A stretch of 64,000 nt of DNA from Polynucleobacter sp. AM-25C3 (lineage in GTDB: Bacteria; Pseudomonadota; Gammaproteobacteria; Burkholderiales; Burkholderiaceae): the NCBI RefSeq assembly GCF_018882335.1, contig NZ_JACVOS010000002.1, forward strand, positions 62,001 through 126,000, read 5' to 3'. A model generated the notes under the pieces. It saw nothing but the letters and a program-made list of their open reading frames with translations. It was not told the DNA's origin and made no database searches. Shown here one piece after another: positions 1-8,349 of this stretch (its first letter is position 1; every line of letters starts with the position of its first letter). Position numbers and translations under genes: made by a program.

Positions 1-299
1 AAAAAATTGCAATTGGGCCAAACTATCAGGTGCCATTTGCCAAGATCGTAAAAGATCGGTCTGGCATTCCGACGATGACAGTTGGTTTAATTACCGAACC
101 CCAGCAAGCGGAAGATATTTTGCAGGCTGGTGACGCTGATTTAATTGCCTTGGCCCGTGCATTTTTATATAAGCCACGGTGGGCTTGGGAAGCGGCTGCA
201 GCTTTAGGTGGAACCGTTCCATCCAATGAGCGCTACTGGCGCTGTTTACCACGTGAGGCCCAAACCATTTTTGGTGATGTCAAAGTAGGGCAGCGATAA
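1..299 (+). CDS. NADH:flavin oxidoreductase (YqjM/Old Yellow Enzyme family), C-terminal fragment
   Basis: The reading frame is open from base 3 with no start in the window, so this is the 3' end of a gene that begins upstream. The visible part has the end of the TIM barrel of YqjM-type ene-reductases: a PNYQVPFA stretch, GIPTMTVGLI, then GDADLIALARAFLYKPRW, which in this family supplies the last phosphate-binding strand for FMN and the C-terminal helix. These enzymes reduce activated C=C bonds using NAD(P)H and FMN in the cytoplasm. The stop is TAA at 297-299. The exact substrate cannot be inferred from this fragment. Confidence 0.85.
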   Translation, partial: KIAIGPNYQVPFAKIVKDRSGIPTMTVGLITEPQQAEDILQAGDADLIALARAFLYKPRWAWEAAAALGGTVPSNERYWRCLPREAQTIFGDVKVGQR

Positions 300-352
300 T
301 AGAGTCTTACCCAGTATTAAGCCTCCGAACTAAAAACATAAATGAGTAATTG

Positions 353-1012
353 ATGAAGCAACACTCCGTAAGAGAATCTTGGTTAGAAGACGCCGTAAGA
401 CATTTAGAGCCCGTGTTTTCCAAAGCAGGTTATGCCATTCCACCAGTGAGAGTATCTTGTGGCTTTCCAGCCTCCAGCAGTCCCAGAACGACGCTAGGGC
501 AATGTTGGCCACGTGAGCGCTCCGGCGGTGGTGTCAATGAGATCTTTATATCTCCCAAGTTGGATGACCCAGTTCAATTGCTAGATACCTTGGTGCATGA
601 GCTTTGTCATGCAGTAGATGATTGCTTTAGTGGTCACGGTGAAGACTTTAAGGGGATTGCTCAGACTGTTGGTTTAGAGGGACCCGCCAGAATGGCACAT
701 GCCACCGAAGAGTTGATGGTGCGTTTAATGATGATTAGCCAAGAGCTTGGTCCTTACCCCCATCAAGCGATTGTTTTTCCACCGCCAAGACCGAGCAATG
801 CCAGTCGTAATAAAGCAAAGTGTGCTCAGTGTGGATATGAGGTCACATTACTGAAAAAGTGGGCTACTTACGGCGCACCCATTTGTCCCAAGGACAATAT
901 TCGGATGCAAGAAGCGGTAATTGAAACAATTGAAAATACAACCGAGCACGATACTGAATCTGTTACAGGTTCCAAGCCTAAGGCAGATGAGATCCGCCGC
1001 GCCATTAGCTAA
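353..1012 (+). CDS. SprT-like zinc metallopeptidase domain protein
   Basis: About 219 residues. A central HELCH motif (HExxH zinc-metallopeptidase form) follows a long hydrophobic helix (LLDTLVHELCHAVDD), as in the SprT/Spartan superfamily. The C-terminal third carries a zinc-ribbon-like CAQC...CPKD set, also usual for SprT-like proteins. Bacterial SprT-like proteins are mostly uncharacterised; a role in protein or DNA-protein crosslink cleavage is extrapolated from eukaryotic Spartan. ATG at 353 is preferred; an upstream in-frame TTG at 350 adds one residue. It converges on dnaQ, and a hairpin with a T run just past its stop (1043-1067) looks like its terminator. Confidence 0.75.
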   Translation: MKQHSVRESWLEDAVRHLEPVFSKAGYAIPPVRVSCGFPASSSPRTTLGQCWPRERSGGGVNEIFISPKLDDPVQLLDTLVHELCHAVDDCFSGHGEDFKGIAQTVGLEGPARMAHATEELMVRLMMISQELGPYPHQAIVFPPPRPSNASRNKAKCAQCGYEVTLLKKWATYGAPICPKDNIRMQEAVIETIENTTEHDTESVTGSKPKADEIRRAIS

Positions 1013-1025
1013 GGATTAATCCTGC

Positions 1026-1736
1026 TTAACCGGTAACACTAGAAGGACTCCATACGGGGTCCTTTTTGCTGGCCTTAGCAATCTCAGCCAAAATCTTTTC
1101 ATGTAACTGGCAGTCTTCATCGCTTGCTGTCACGAGCTTGAGATTCGTTGGCAAGGCTTTCATTTGCCCAGAAGCATCAGTGCCAACTGTGTAGTCAATC
1201 AGATCTATTGATAAGTCTTCTTGCCCGCGCGTCATAGCTACATAAACTTCAGCTAATAACTGGGCATCGAGTAAAGCGCCGTGCAAGGTACGATGCTGAT
1301 TGCTGATTGCAAATCGTTCGCAGAGTGCATCAAGAGAATTGCGCTTGCCCGGGAACATTTGACGCGCATCTAAGAGGGTGTCGGTAATTTTTGAAGCAAG
1401 ACCCCTAAAAGCGGGGCGCTTTAGTAAAGTAAACTCGTTATCCAAGAAGCCCAAGTCAAACGCTGCGTTATGAATCACCACCTCAGCACCGTCAACGAAT
1501 TCAATCAACTCTTCAACGATATTGGCAAAGACGGGTTTGTCTGACAAAAATTCACGAGAGAGGCCGTGAACTGCAAAAGCCCCCGCATCAATATCTCGCT
1601 CAGGATTAATGTAGTAATGAAAGGTGCGATCAGTGAGGCGGCGCCCCACCATTTCAACGCAACCGATTTCAATAATACGATCGCCCGTAGCAGGATTAAG
1701 ACCAGTGGTTTCGGTATCGAGAATAACTTGACGCAT
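1026..1736 (-). CDS. dnaQ: DNA polymerase III epsilon subunit (3'-5' proofreading exonuclease)
   Basis: 236 residues, typical for DnaQ. All DEDDh exonuclease residues are visible: D7 and E9 in LDTETTGL (Exo I), D94 in HNAAFDLGF (Exo II), and H152 and D157 in HGALLDAQ (Exo III). It removes misincorporated nucleotides while bound to the alpha subunit of the replicase. The C-terminal region after about residue 180 would carry the alpha-binding segment. Its ATG overlaps the stop of the upstream RND pump gene by one base (TAATG), suggesting translational coupling or an operon with the efflux genes. That is functionally odd but common in compact genomes. Confidence 0.95.
   Translation of the reverse strand: MRQVILDTETTGLNPATGDRIIEIGCVEMVGRRLTDRTFHYYINPERDIDAGAFAVHGLSREFLSDKPVFANIVEELIEFVDGAEVVIHNAAFDLGFLDNEFTLLKRPAFRGLASKITDTLLDARQMFPGKRNSLDALCERFAISNQHRTLHGALLDAQLLAEVYVAMTRGQEDLSIDLIDYTVGTDASGQMKALPTNLKLVTASDEDCQLHEKILAEIAKASKKDPVWSPSSVTG
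1043..1067 (+). terminator. Intrinsic terminator of the SprT-like gene, inside the 3' end of dnaQ
   Basis: A stem formed by 1043-1051 and 1056-1064 (nine pairs, one G-T) with loop ATAC is followed by TTTTT. It points rightward, so it would end the SprT-like transcript. It lies within the antisense of the dnaQ C-terminal codons. Confidence 0.6.
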
Positions 1737-4700
1737 TAGGTGCCTTCCAATACGGATGGGGGGATTTCCATGGGACCAGTACCTGCATATTTATCTAAAT
1801 ACAGGTAGATCACAGGAGTAATGATGAGGGTCACAAATTGCGAGAAGATTAAACCGCCTGCTACGCTAATGCCTAATGGTTGGCGCAGCTCAGCGCCAGC
1901 GCCCAAACCAAAGGCGATCGGTAAGGCGCCCATAAGCGCTGCGATGGTTGTCATCATGATGGGGCGGAAGCGCAAGATACAAGCCTCGCGGATAGCCTTC
2001 TCTGGTGACAGGCCTTGTTTGCGTTGCGCATCCAAAGCAAAGTCGATCATCAAAATTGCATTCTTTTTGACGATACCAATGAGTAATAGGATGCCAATTG
2101 ACGCAACAATGGTTAATTCAAAGCCGAAGATCCGTAAGGATAAGATTGCGCCAATCGCAGCAGAAGGAAGGCCGGCCAAAATAGTGAGGGGGTGGATATA
2201 GCTCTCATAGAGCACTCCCAGCAAAATATAAATGACGCCTAAGGCTGCCAAGATCAAAATAATTTGCCCTGACTGATTGTCTTTAAACACGGCAGCATCA
2301 CCACCATAGCTGGTAATAATTGACGGAGGCAAACCTACTTCTTTTACAAAGCCATCAATGGCTTTAGTGGCATTCCCCAAGAAAATATCTGGAGCCAAGT
2401 TAAATGAAATCGTTACCGCCGGAATTTGCCCTTGATGGTTTACTGCAGTAGGGCCAATCGTGCGCACAAAGCTTGCCAGACTCGATAGGGGTATTAATTT
2501 ATCCGTAGCGCGACCTCGGACATAGACTTTATTTAAATCCGTTTCAAACTGACGGTCATTTTCAGCGGTTTCTAGAATGACGTAATAGGTATTAACCGGT
2601 GTGTAGATGGTGGATACCTGGCGCTCGCCAAAGGAGTTGTAGAGGGCGTTACGTATGTCAGCAATCGTGACGCCGGCACTAGCAGCTTGTTCGCGATTAA
2701 TCTCGATTTTGACATTCAGGCCCTTGAGCTGAGAGTCGCTGGTCACATCGCGGAAGATCGGATCAGCACGCATTTTTTGAGTTAACTTTTCAGCCCACTC
2801 ATTCACACCTTCAAAGCCAACGCTCTGCAAAGTAAATTGATAGCGACTCTTACTACTGCGGCCACCGAGTTGTAAATTTTGAACGGGTCGCATGTATACC
2901 TGTAGCCCTGGGATCTCTTTGAACTTAATTCGCAAGCCCTCAATGACCTTAGCCATTTTTTCGCGGTCGCCCTTAGGTTTGAGAATGATGAAGAAGCGAC
3001 CCGTATTTCTTCCGGCGCTTTGACCGCCACCCAAAATGGAGATCGAAGTGGCTACATTGGGATCGTTATTGACGATCTCCGCTGCTCGATCTTGAAGTTC
3101 GAGCATAGACTTAAAGGAAGTATCTTCTGCAGCCTCGGTGGTTGCCGTGATTTGACCAATATCCTCTTCTGGAAAAAAGCCTTTTGGGCTGTAGGCAAAA
3201 AGAGCAATCGTGACGAAGAAGGAAGCAACGGCACCCCACAACACTTTCTTGCGATTGGCCAATGCCAGATCCAAGTAATGAATATAGGTTTTTAGAGTGT
3301 AATCAAATACGCGATCGAACTTTTTCGTGATGGCATATTCTTTTGGATGATCGCCAGGCTTGGGCAAAAAGCGGCTACATAGCAATGGCACCACGGTAAG
3401 CGAGACAACTGCTGATACCAAAATAGAGAGTGACACTACCACTGCAAACTCTCTAAAGAGAAGGCCAATTGGGCCCGCCATAAAGAAGAGGGGAATGAAC
3501 ACCGCAACCAAAGAGATCGAAATGGAGATAATCGTGAAGCCAACCTCTTTGCTGCCTTTGAGGGAAGCTTTGAGGGGGTCCATGCCTTGCTCGATGTAGC
3601 GCATGATGTTTTCAAGCACCACGATAGCATCGTCCACCACCAGGCCGACGGCAAGGGTAATTCCCAAGAGGGAGATGTTATCTAAGCTGTAGCCTAAAAA
3701 GTAGAGCAAGAAGAAGGCGCCAATCAGTGAGATGGGCAAACTCACTGAGGGGATGAGTGTTGCGGAAAGGCGCTTGAGAAACAAGAAGATAACTAAGACT
3801 ACCAAAAGGATGGTGAGAGCTAACGTTAAATTAACATCATGAATCGCCTCAACGATCGATAGGGATCGGTCATTGATTAATGTCAGCTGAATCGATGCTG
3901 GCATTTGCTCTTTAAATGTTGGGAGTAATTTTTTAACTGCTGCTACAACATCAACGGTATTGGCATTAGGCTGGCGCATGATGCCAATCGCGATTGAGCG
4001 TTCACCACCTGCAGTAGCAAAAGTCTTTACATCCTCAAAGCTTTCTTGCACATCCGCTACATCTCTGAGATAGACGGGTAGGCCATTACGTTGGGCAATG
4101 ACCAGGTTGCCAAACTCATCTGCTTTGACTAGCTGAGGGTTGGCGTAAATCGTGATGAGTTGGCGTGGCCCATCCAAGGTACCTACCGGACTATTCGTAT
4201 TGGCCTTATTAATTGCGAGCGCCAACTCTTCCATGGTGATATTGCGATTTCCCAAAGCATCTGGGCGCACGCTGACGCGAACAGCATAGCGTTTAGCGCC
4301 ATATACCAAGACTTGCGATACACCAGTGATGGTCGATAGTGAGGGTGCCAATAAGTTTTCTGCATACGCATTAATCTCAGACAGACTCATGGACGGTGAA
4401 CTCATGCGAATCACGAGTACTGCTGTATCTGCAGGATTAATCTTGCGGTAGGACGGCGGTACCGTCATTTCAATTGGGAGTCGTCTCTGGGCACGCAAGA
4501 GGGCGGCTTGAACATCAACAGCTGCCTTATCAATATCCCGATCATTTGTGAACTCTAGGGTGATGTTAGTCGAGCCTAGGGTGTTGGTCGAGCTAATAAC
4601 CTTAATGCCATCAATCGTGGAGAATTCTTTTTCTAGTGGAAGTGCCACAGAAGACGCCATGTTTTCTGGGGCAGCTCCAGGCAAGCTGGCGCTGACAGAA

Positions 4701-4834
4701 ATAATTGGCGTATTAAAGCTGGGAAGTGCAGCAACGGGAATCTTAAAATAAGCAACAGTGCCGGCAACTACTGTTGCAATGGACAGCAGTACCGTCATGA
4801 CGGGCCGTCTAATACATAGCTCAGAAAGCGTCAT
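1736..4834 (-). CDS. RND efflux pump, inner-membrane transporter (MdtB/MdtC-like AcrB superfamily)
   Basis: 1032 residues, the full length of an HAE1-type RND transporter. It has the N-terminal RRPVMT cytoplasmic-membrane anchor, twelve predicted membrane helices in two 1+5 blocks, two large periplasmic loops, and the paired Asp of TM4 (GLVVDDAIVVLENI) used for proton relay. Such pumps export drugs, bile salts, metals or siderophores through a trimer joined to a membrane fusion protein and an outer-membrane channel. The fusion protein is encoded directly upstream with a 4-base overlap. No TolC-type channel gene is nearby, so a channel encoded elsewhere must be used. Sequence style is closest to MdtBC/MuxBC; the substrate is unknown. 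Confidence 0.92.
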   Translation of the reverse strand: MTLSELCIRRPVMTVLLSIATVVAGTVAYFKIPVAALPSFNTPIISVSASLPGAAPENMASSVALPLEKEFSTIDGIKVISSTNTLGSTNITLEFTNDRDIDKAAVDVQAALLRAQRRLPIEMTVPPSYRKINPADTAVLVIRMSSPSMSLSEINAYAENLLAPSLSTITGVSQVLVYGAKRYAVRVSVRPDALGNRNITMEELALAINKANTNSPVGTLDGPRQLITIYANPQLVKADEFGNLVIAQRNGLPVYLRDVADVQESFEDVKTFATAGGERSIAIGIMRQPNANTVDVVAAVKKLLPTFKEQMPASIQLTLINDRSLSIVEAIHDVNLTLALTILLVVLVIFLFLKRLSATLIPSVSLPISLIGAFFLLYFLGYSLDNISLLGITLAVGLVVDDAIVVLENIMRYIEQGMDPLKASLKGSKEVGFTIISISISLVAVFIPLFFMAGPIGLLFREFAVVVSLSILVSAVVSLTVVPLLCSRFLPKPGDHPKEYAITKKFDRVFDYTLKTYIHYLDLALANRKKVLWGAVASFFVTIALFAYSPKGFFPEEDIGQITATTEAAEDTSFKSMLELQDRAAEIVNNDPNVATSISILGGGQSAGRNTGRFFIILKPKGDREKMAKVIEGLRIKFKEIPGLQVYMRPVQNLQLGGRSSKSRYQFTLQSVGFEGVNEWAEKLTQKMRADPIFRDVTSDSQLKGLNVKIEINREQAASAGVTIADIRNALYNSFGERQVSTIYTPVNTYYVILETAENDRQFETDLNKVYVRGRATDKLIPLSSLASFVRTIGPTAVNHQGQIPAVTISFNLAPDIFLGNATKAIDGFVKEVGLPPSIITSYGGDAAVFKDNQSGQIILILAALGVIYILLGVLYESYIHPLTILAGLPSAAIGAILSLRIFGFELTIVASIGILLLIGIVKKNAILMIDFALDAQRKQGLSPEKAIREACILRFRPIMMTTIAALMGALPIAFGLGAGAELRQPLGISVAGGLIFSQFVTLIITPVIYLYLDKYAGTGPMEIPPSVLEGT

Positions 4835-6141
4835 TTTTTCTCGGGGGCCGGAGCCGCTGCTTTAGCTGGAGCGGACGCAGAAGTTTGTTGCTTTGCTTCC
4901 CGGATCTTGCCGCCAGGCCGCAAGTTTTGCTTACCCTCAACAACAACGCGAGAGCCGGATTCAATGTCGCTTATTACGGAAGTGCCCTGATACTCATAGA
5001 TCACTTTGATGGGTTTTGCTTGCACCTTGTCATCCTTATCTACAACATAGATCAGGCGCCCTTTAGGGCTGATAACGATTGCTTCCGATGGTACTGCAAT
5101 AGCATCTTTAAGGGTATTTGCATTTAATGAGACTCGGGCAAATTGACCAGGTAACAAGGCCATCTTCTCATTTGGTATTTGAGCGCGCACACGCACTGCT
5201 GCAATGCTGGGATCCACCTGGTTATCAATGACAAGCACTTCGCCTTCATAAACCGCTTTGGCGTCATTGCCAACGCTCACCTTTACCTTGAGCGGTGAGT
5301 CTGCCTGCTTACCTTCCATCAATAAAGGGATGTCTTTCTCAGGTACAACAAACTGAACATTGATGGGATTTAACTGGGTAATAGTCACCATCGATCCAAC
5401 GCTAGAAGTTGCTGTAGAGCTGGTGGCAGTAGTGACTACGTTGCTGGCTTGCACCAGTGATCCTGGGAAGACGTTGATGATGCCAGCTCGACCTGCAATA
5501 GGGGAGCGGATGGAGTCGTAGGAGAGCTGAACCTCTGCTGAACGAGCCGCCGCTTGTGCCGATTTGGCATTGGCTAAGGAGGTTTCTAGACCTGCTTTAG
5601 AAATAAAGTTCTTGGCGACCAATTCTTTGGCGCGTAAGTATTGTTTCTGGGCATCATCTGCCAAGGCTTTTAATTTTTCGTAGTTAGCGCGATCGTTGCG
5701 ATCATCAAGGGTAAACAGGAGTTCACCTTCTTTGACTTCTTGCCCATCTTTGATGTGGATGGTTTTGACCGTATTGGTAGTCATTGGCCTGATATCCACA
5801 ATACTGCTGGAGATGATCGTGCCAGTAGCCTCAATAATTAAAGGAATATCTTTCTTCTCCACAAGGACACTGGTGATGGTTTGTGGACCACCTGCTTTAC
5901 TGCTAGCAGGGAAGAAGTATTCAACTGCTTTGGATCCGGCGTACAAAACGACCAGCACCAACAAAATCCGCCACTTGTATTTGATGGTGAATGCTTTAGC
6001 AGTGGGGTAGTCTAATTTCTTGAGCCTATCTAAATATGGAGAAGCTTTTCGCCATAGAGCGCATAAGCGAGTCTTTACCGAATTTTTAAGTAAGGGTAAC
6101 TTGGCGACTGCTTTATCGAGTGCAGATTCAATTTTTGACAC
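4831..6141 (-). CDS. RND efflux periplasmic adaptor (membrane fusion protein, MdtA/MexA-like)
   Basis: 436 residues. An unusual N-terminal cytoplasmic extension of about 55 residues precedes a single membrane anchor (RILLVLVVLYAG, about 57-68). The standard adaptor order follows: a beta-barrel/lipoyl half (VEKKDIPLIIEATGTI), an alpha-helical hairpin (about 150-200), the second lipoyl half (SPIAGRAGI) and barrel domains. The tail is Ala/Lys/Pro-rich. It bridges the RND pump (next gene, 4-base ATGA overlap) to an outer-membrane channel. The start used is GTG at 6141. If the N-terminal extension is not real, an internal start would be needed, but no later Met lies before the membrane anchor. Confidence 0.88.
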   Translation of the reverse strand: MSKIESALDKAVAKLPLLKNSVKTRLCALWRKASPYLDRLKKLDYPTAKAFTIKYKWRILLVLVVLYAGSKAVEYFFPASSKAGGPQTITSVLVEKKDIPLIIEATGTIISSSIVDIRPMTTNTVKTIHIKDGQEVKEGELLFTLDDRNDRANYEKLKALADDAQKQYLRAKELVAKNFISKAGLETSLANAKSAQAAARSAEVQLSYDSIRSPIAGRAGIINVFPGSLVQASNVVTTATSSTATSSVGSMVTITQLNPINVQFVVPEKDIPLLMEGKQADSPLKVKVSVGNDAKAVYEGEVLVIDNQVDPSIAAVRVRAQIPNEKMALLPGQFARVSLNANTLKDAIAVPSEAIVISPKGRLIYVVDKDDKVQAKPIKVIYEYQGTSVISDIESGSRVVVEGKQNLRPGGKIREAKQQTSASAPAKAAAPAPEKK

Positions 6142-6257
6142 GGTCTCGGCGTTTTTCTTGGTTTTATATGGGTTTAGCGGTGAATTCTGTACCAGCTTTG
6201 AATGCGTTCATTCTCTCATAAGACCGCTAAATACGGGCTTGAAGGCATCCCTCAGGC

Positions 6258-6713
6258 TTAGGGCAGAAATTCCTCGACACCCTTGTTTGCCAGGAGGTCA
6301 GCAAGCTCATTTCCGGGATGGCCGTTGTGCCCGCGCACCCAATGCCAAGAGATCTTGTGGTCTGGGATTAAGGCGTCTAATTCTTGCCATAAATCGGCAT
6401 TTTTGACGGGATCCTTGCTGGCAGTCTTCCAGCCTCTTTTTTTCCAGCCCTCCAGCCACTCAGTTACCCCTTTTTGAACATACTGCGAGTCAGTCCAGAG
6501 CTCTACAGAGCTGGTTTGTTTGAGGGCTCGCAGCGCATGTATAACCGCGCTGATCTCCATCCGGTTATTGGTGGTGTGCTTGGCACCCCCATGCAAATGC
6601 TTTTCATGACCGCCCGAGCGAAGGACGGCGCCCCAGCCGCCAGGACCGGGATTGCCTTTGCAGGCGCCATCGGTATAAATGACGATATGGGGGAGTGTTT
6701 TAGTGTGAGGCAT
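6258..6713 (-). CDS. rnhA: Ribonuclease HI
   Basis: 151 residues, the usual RNase HI length. The catalytic carboxylates are all visible: D15 in [13 protein letters not shown]53 in NNRMEISA, D75 in LWTDSQYV and D139 in GNELAD, plus the HWVRGHNGH loop with the conserved active-site His. It cuts the RNA strand of RNA-DNA hybrids (R-loops, Okazaki primers) in the cytoplasm. It sits four bases downstream of a methyltransferase gene, the usual order beside gloB in Burkholderiales, so the two are probably co-transcribed. Confidence 0.96.
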   Translation of the reverse strand: MPHTKTLPHIVIYTDGACKGNPGPGGWGAVLRSGGHEKHLHGGAKHTTNNRMEISAVIHALRALKQTSSVELWTDSQYVQKGVTEWLEGWKKRGWKTASKDPVKNADLWQELDALIPDHKISWHWVRGHNGHPGNELADLLANKGVEEFLP

Positions 6714-6717
6714 GGCG

Positions 6718-7533
6718 TTAATTTACTTGGTCTTGGCTGTTTGCCAAATTCTGTCGGCTTTCAGCCGCTGGACTTAATTGGGTAATGGCCGGGATACGCA
6801 GGCCCTGAACCTGCCCTATGAGGCGAATACCTTGTTGACGTTTAATGGCCGAAACCAAGAAAACAGCCCCAAAAATAGGCCACCAGCGATTGCCTGCAGG
6901 CTCCATGAAATCCATTCTGGCCATGCCCGACTCTCCGCTAAGTGGGAGTTTGTAGCAACCAAAGTGCCCGCGATCCAGAGAAAAGTTCAGAAGCTGTAGC
7001 CAGTCTTTAATTCTGAGAAGACCAATAAATTGCCCATCTCTCGGCAAATACGGACTGCCAATCAATCTACTGAGATATTGGCGCATACCCCAAAGGCTAG
7101 CTGGGTTAAAACCCGAAATAATCAAGCGACCCTCAGGACGAAGAACGCGCTCAGCTTCTCGCAAAATTTGATGGGGGTCGGCCGCAAATTCCAAGACATG
7201 TGGCAGCACCAATAAATCAATCGTTTCCGAGGCAAAGGGTAGTTCATTTGAATTGCCTTCAATTTGGTGCCAGTTAAATCTCTGGGCATCCTTTTGACGG
7301 TCATTGGAATGAATTAATAGGGCATGCAATGGCATGCGGTTTTCTGCCAAGGTATTGATTTGTGGCAAACCAATTTGCACAGCATAAAAACCAAAGACAT
7401 CGGCCACGATTTGATTGAAGCATTTTTGCTCCCAAGCAAGGACATAGCGCCCTGGAGGGGACTGGAGCCACTTTTCCCATGAACTCCATGGTGGTGCGGG
7501 CATCTGGGATGGGGAGGGTGGGGTTGGTATCAT
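6718..7533 (-). CDS. Class I SAM-dependent methyltransferase (Methyltransf_11 type)
   Basis: 271 residues. The central part shows the post-motif signature of Methyltransf_11: [19 protein letters not shown] (motif II region), then [24 protein letters not shown] (motif III). The N-terminal SAM-binding glycine loop is poorly preserved, which is typical of this gloB-rnhA-linked family in betaproteobacteria. The substrate is unknown. The ATG at 7533 faces the gloB start at 7540 with only six bases between them, so one of the two genes must have its promoter inside the other or use a later start (for example Met at residue 11). Confidence 0.8.
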   Translation of the reverse strand: MIPTPPSPSQMPAPPWSSWEKWLQSPPGRYVLAWEQKCFNQIVADVFGFYAVQIGLPQINTLAENRMPLHALLIHSNDRQKDAQRFNWHQIEGNSNELPFASETIDLLVLPHVLEFAADPHQILREAERVLRPEGRLIISGFNPASLWGMRQYLSRLIGSPYLPRDGQFIGLLRIKDWLQLLNFSLDRGHFGCYKLPLSGESGMARMDFMEPAGNRWWPIFGAVFLVSAIKRQQGIRLIGQVQGLRIPAITQLSPAAESRQNLANSQDQVN

Positions 7534-7539
7534 CGGTAT

Positions 7540-8349
7540 ATGGTGAAGAATACTTTATTGCAGGTTTGGCCGATACCGGCATTTGATGACAATTACATCT
7601 GGTGTATTCATGATGGTCAATCTGCCTTGATCGTGGATCCGGGTGATGCTACCCCCGTATTGCAGTATCTCGAACAAAAAAAGCTGACTTTGACGGGTAT
7701 TTTAGTTACTCATCATCACGCCGACCATACTGGCGGCATCCTTGCTTTATTGCAGGCTCATGGCTCAGGCATCCCCGTTTATGGGCCTGCCACGATCGAT
7801 ATCCCGGGCCGCACTAATGCCATGCTGGAGGGTGACAAGATTGAAGTGTCTGCGCCCCGTATTAGCCTTGAGGTGTACGAAGTCCCGGGACATACCTTAA
7901 GCCACATCGCTTACTTTGCGAACATGCAAGCCAATGTAGTGGAGCCCATGTTGTTCTGTGGTGATACCTTGTTTGCTTCTGGTTGCGGCCGCTTATTTGA
8001 AGGTACCCCAACGCAGATGAGCCAGTCCTTGGACAAGTTCATTGCCTTGCCAAAAAATACGCTGGTGTATTGCACCCATGAATACACCTTATCAAATATC
8101 CGGTTTGCTTTGGCGGTTGAGCCTAATAATGCGAATCTCATTACTTGGGCACAAACTGCTAAAGCCTTGCGTGATCAACATCTACCTACCTTGCCAACGA
8201 CTATTGGACAAGAATTGCAAGTCAACCCTTTTATGCGCTGCGATCAGAAGGCTGTGATGGATGCAGCAATGGAAGTGTCAGGTGAAAAATTACTGCCAAC
8301 GCCGGCTCATGTCTTGGCAGTGATTCGGGCTTGGAAGGATCGATTCTGA
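7540..8349 (+). CDS. gloB: Hydroxyacylglutathione hydrolase (glyoxalase II)
   Basis: 269 residues. It has the metallo-beta-lactamase binuclear metal motif THHHADHTGG (about 57-66), FCGDTLFASGCGRLFEG with the bridging Asp, and the CTHEYTLSN motif of glyoxalase II. It hydrolyses S-lactoylglutathione to D-lactate and glutathione, the second step of methylglyoxal detoxification. The N-terminus LLQVWPIPAFDDNYIW is standard. Its stop TGA overlaps the ATG of the following lytic transglycosylase gene (TGATG at 8347-8351), so the two are probably translated together. Confidence 0.96.
   Translation: MVKNTLLQVWPIPAFDDNYIWCIHDGQSALIVDPGDATPVLQYLEQKKLTLTGILVTHHHADHTGGILALLQAHGSGIPVYGPATIDIPGRTNAMLEGDKIEVSAPRISLEVYEVPGHTLSHIAYFANMQANVVEPMLFCGDTLFASGCGRLFEGTPTQMSQSLDKFIALPKNTLVYCTHEYTLSNIRFALAVEPNNANLITWAQTAKALRDQHLPTLPTTIGQELQVNPFMRCDQKAVMDAAMEVSGEKLLPTPAHVLAVIRAWKDRF

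Noticed and set aside
1012-1023. AGGATTAATCCT palindrome at the end of the SprT-like gene
   Set aside because: Short, has no T run and overlaps a stop codon; the real terminator is at 1043-1067.
1821-2201. 126-codon forward ORF inside the RND pump gene
   Set aside because: It is a shadow of the strongly conserved reverse-strand transporter, with no family features.
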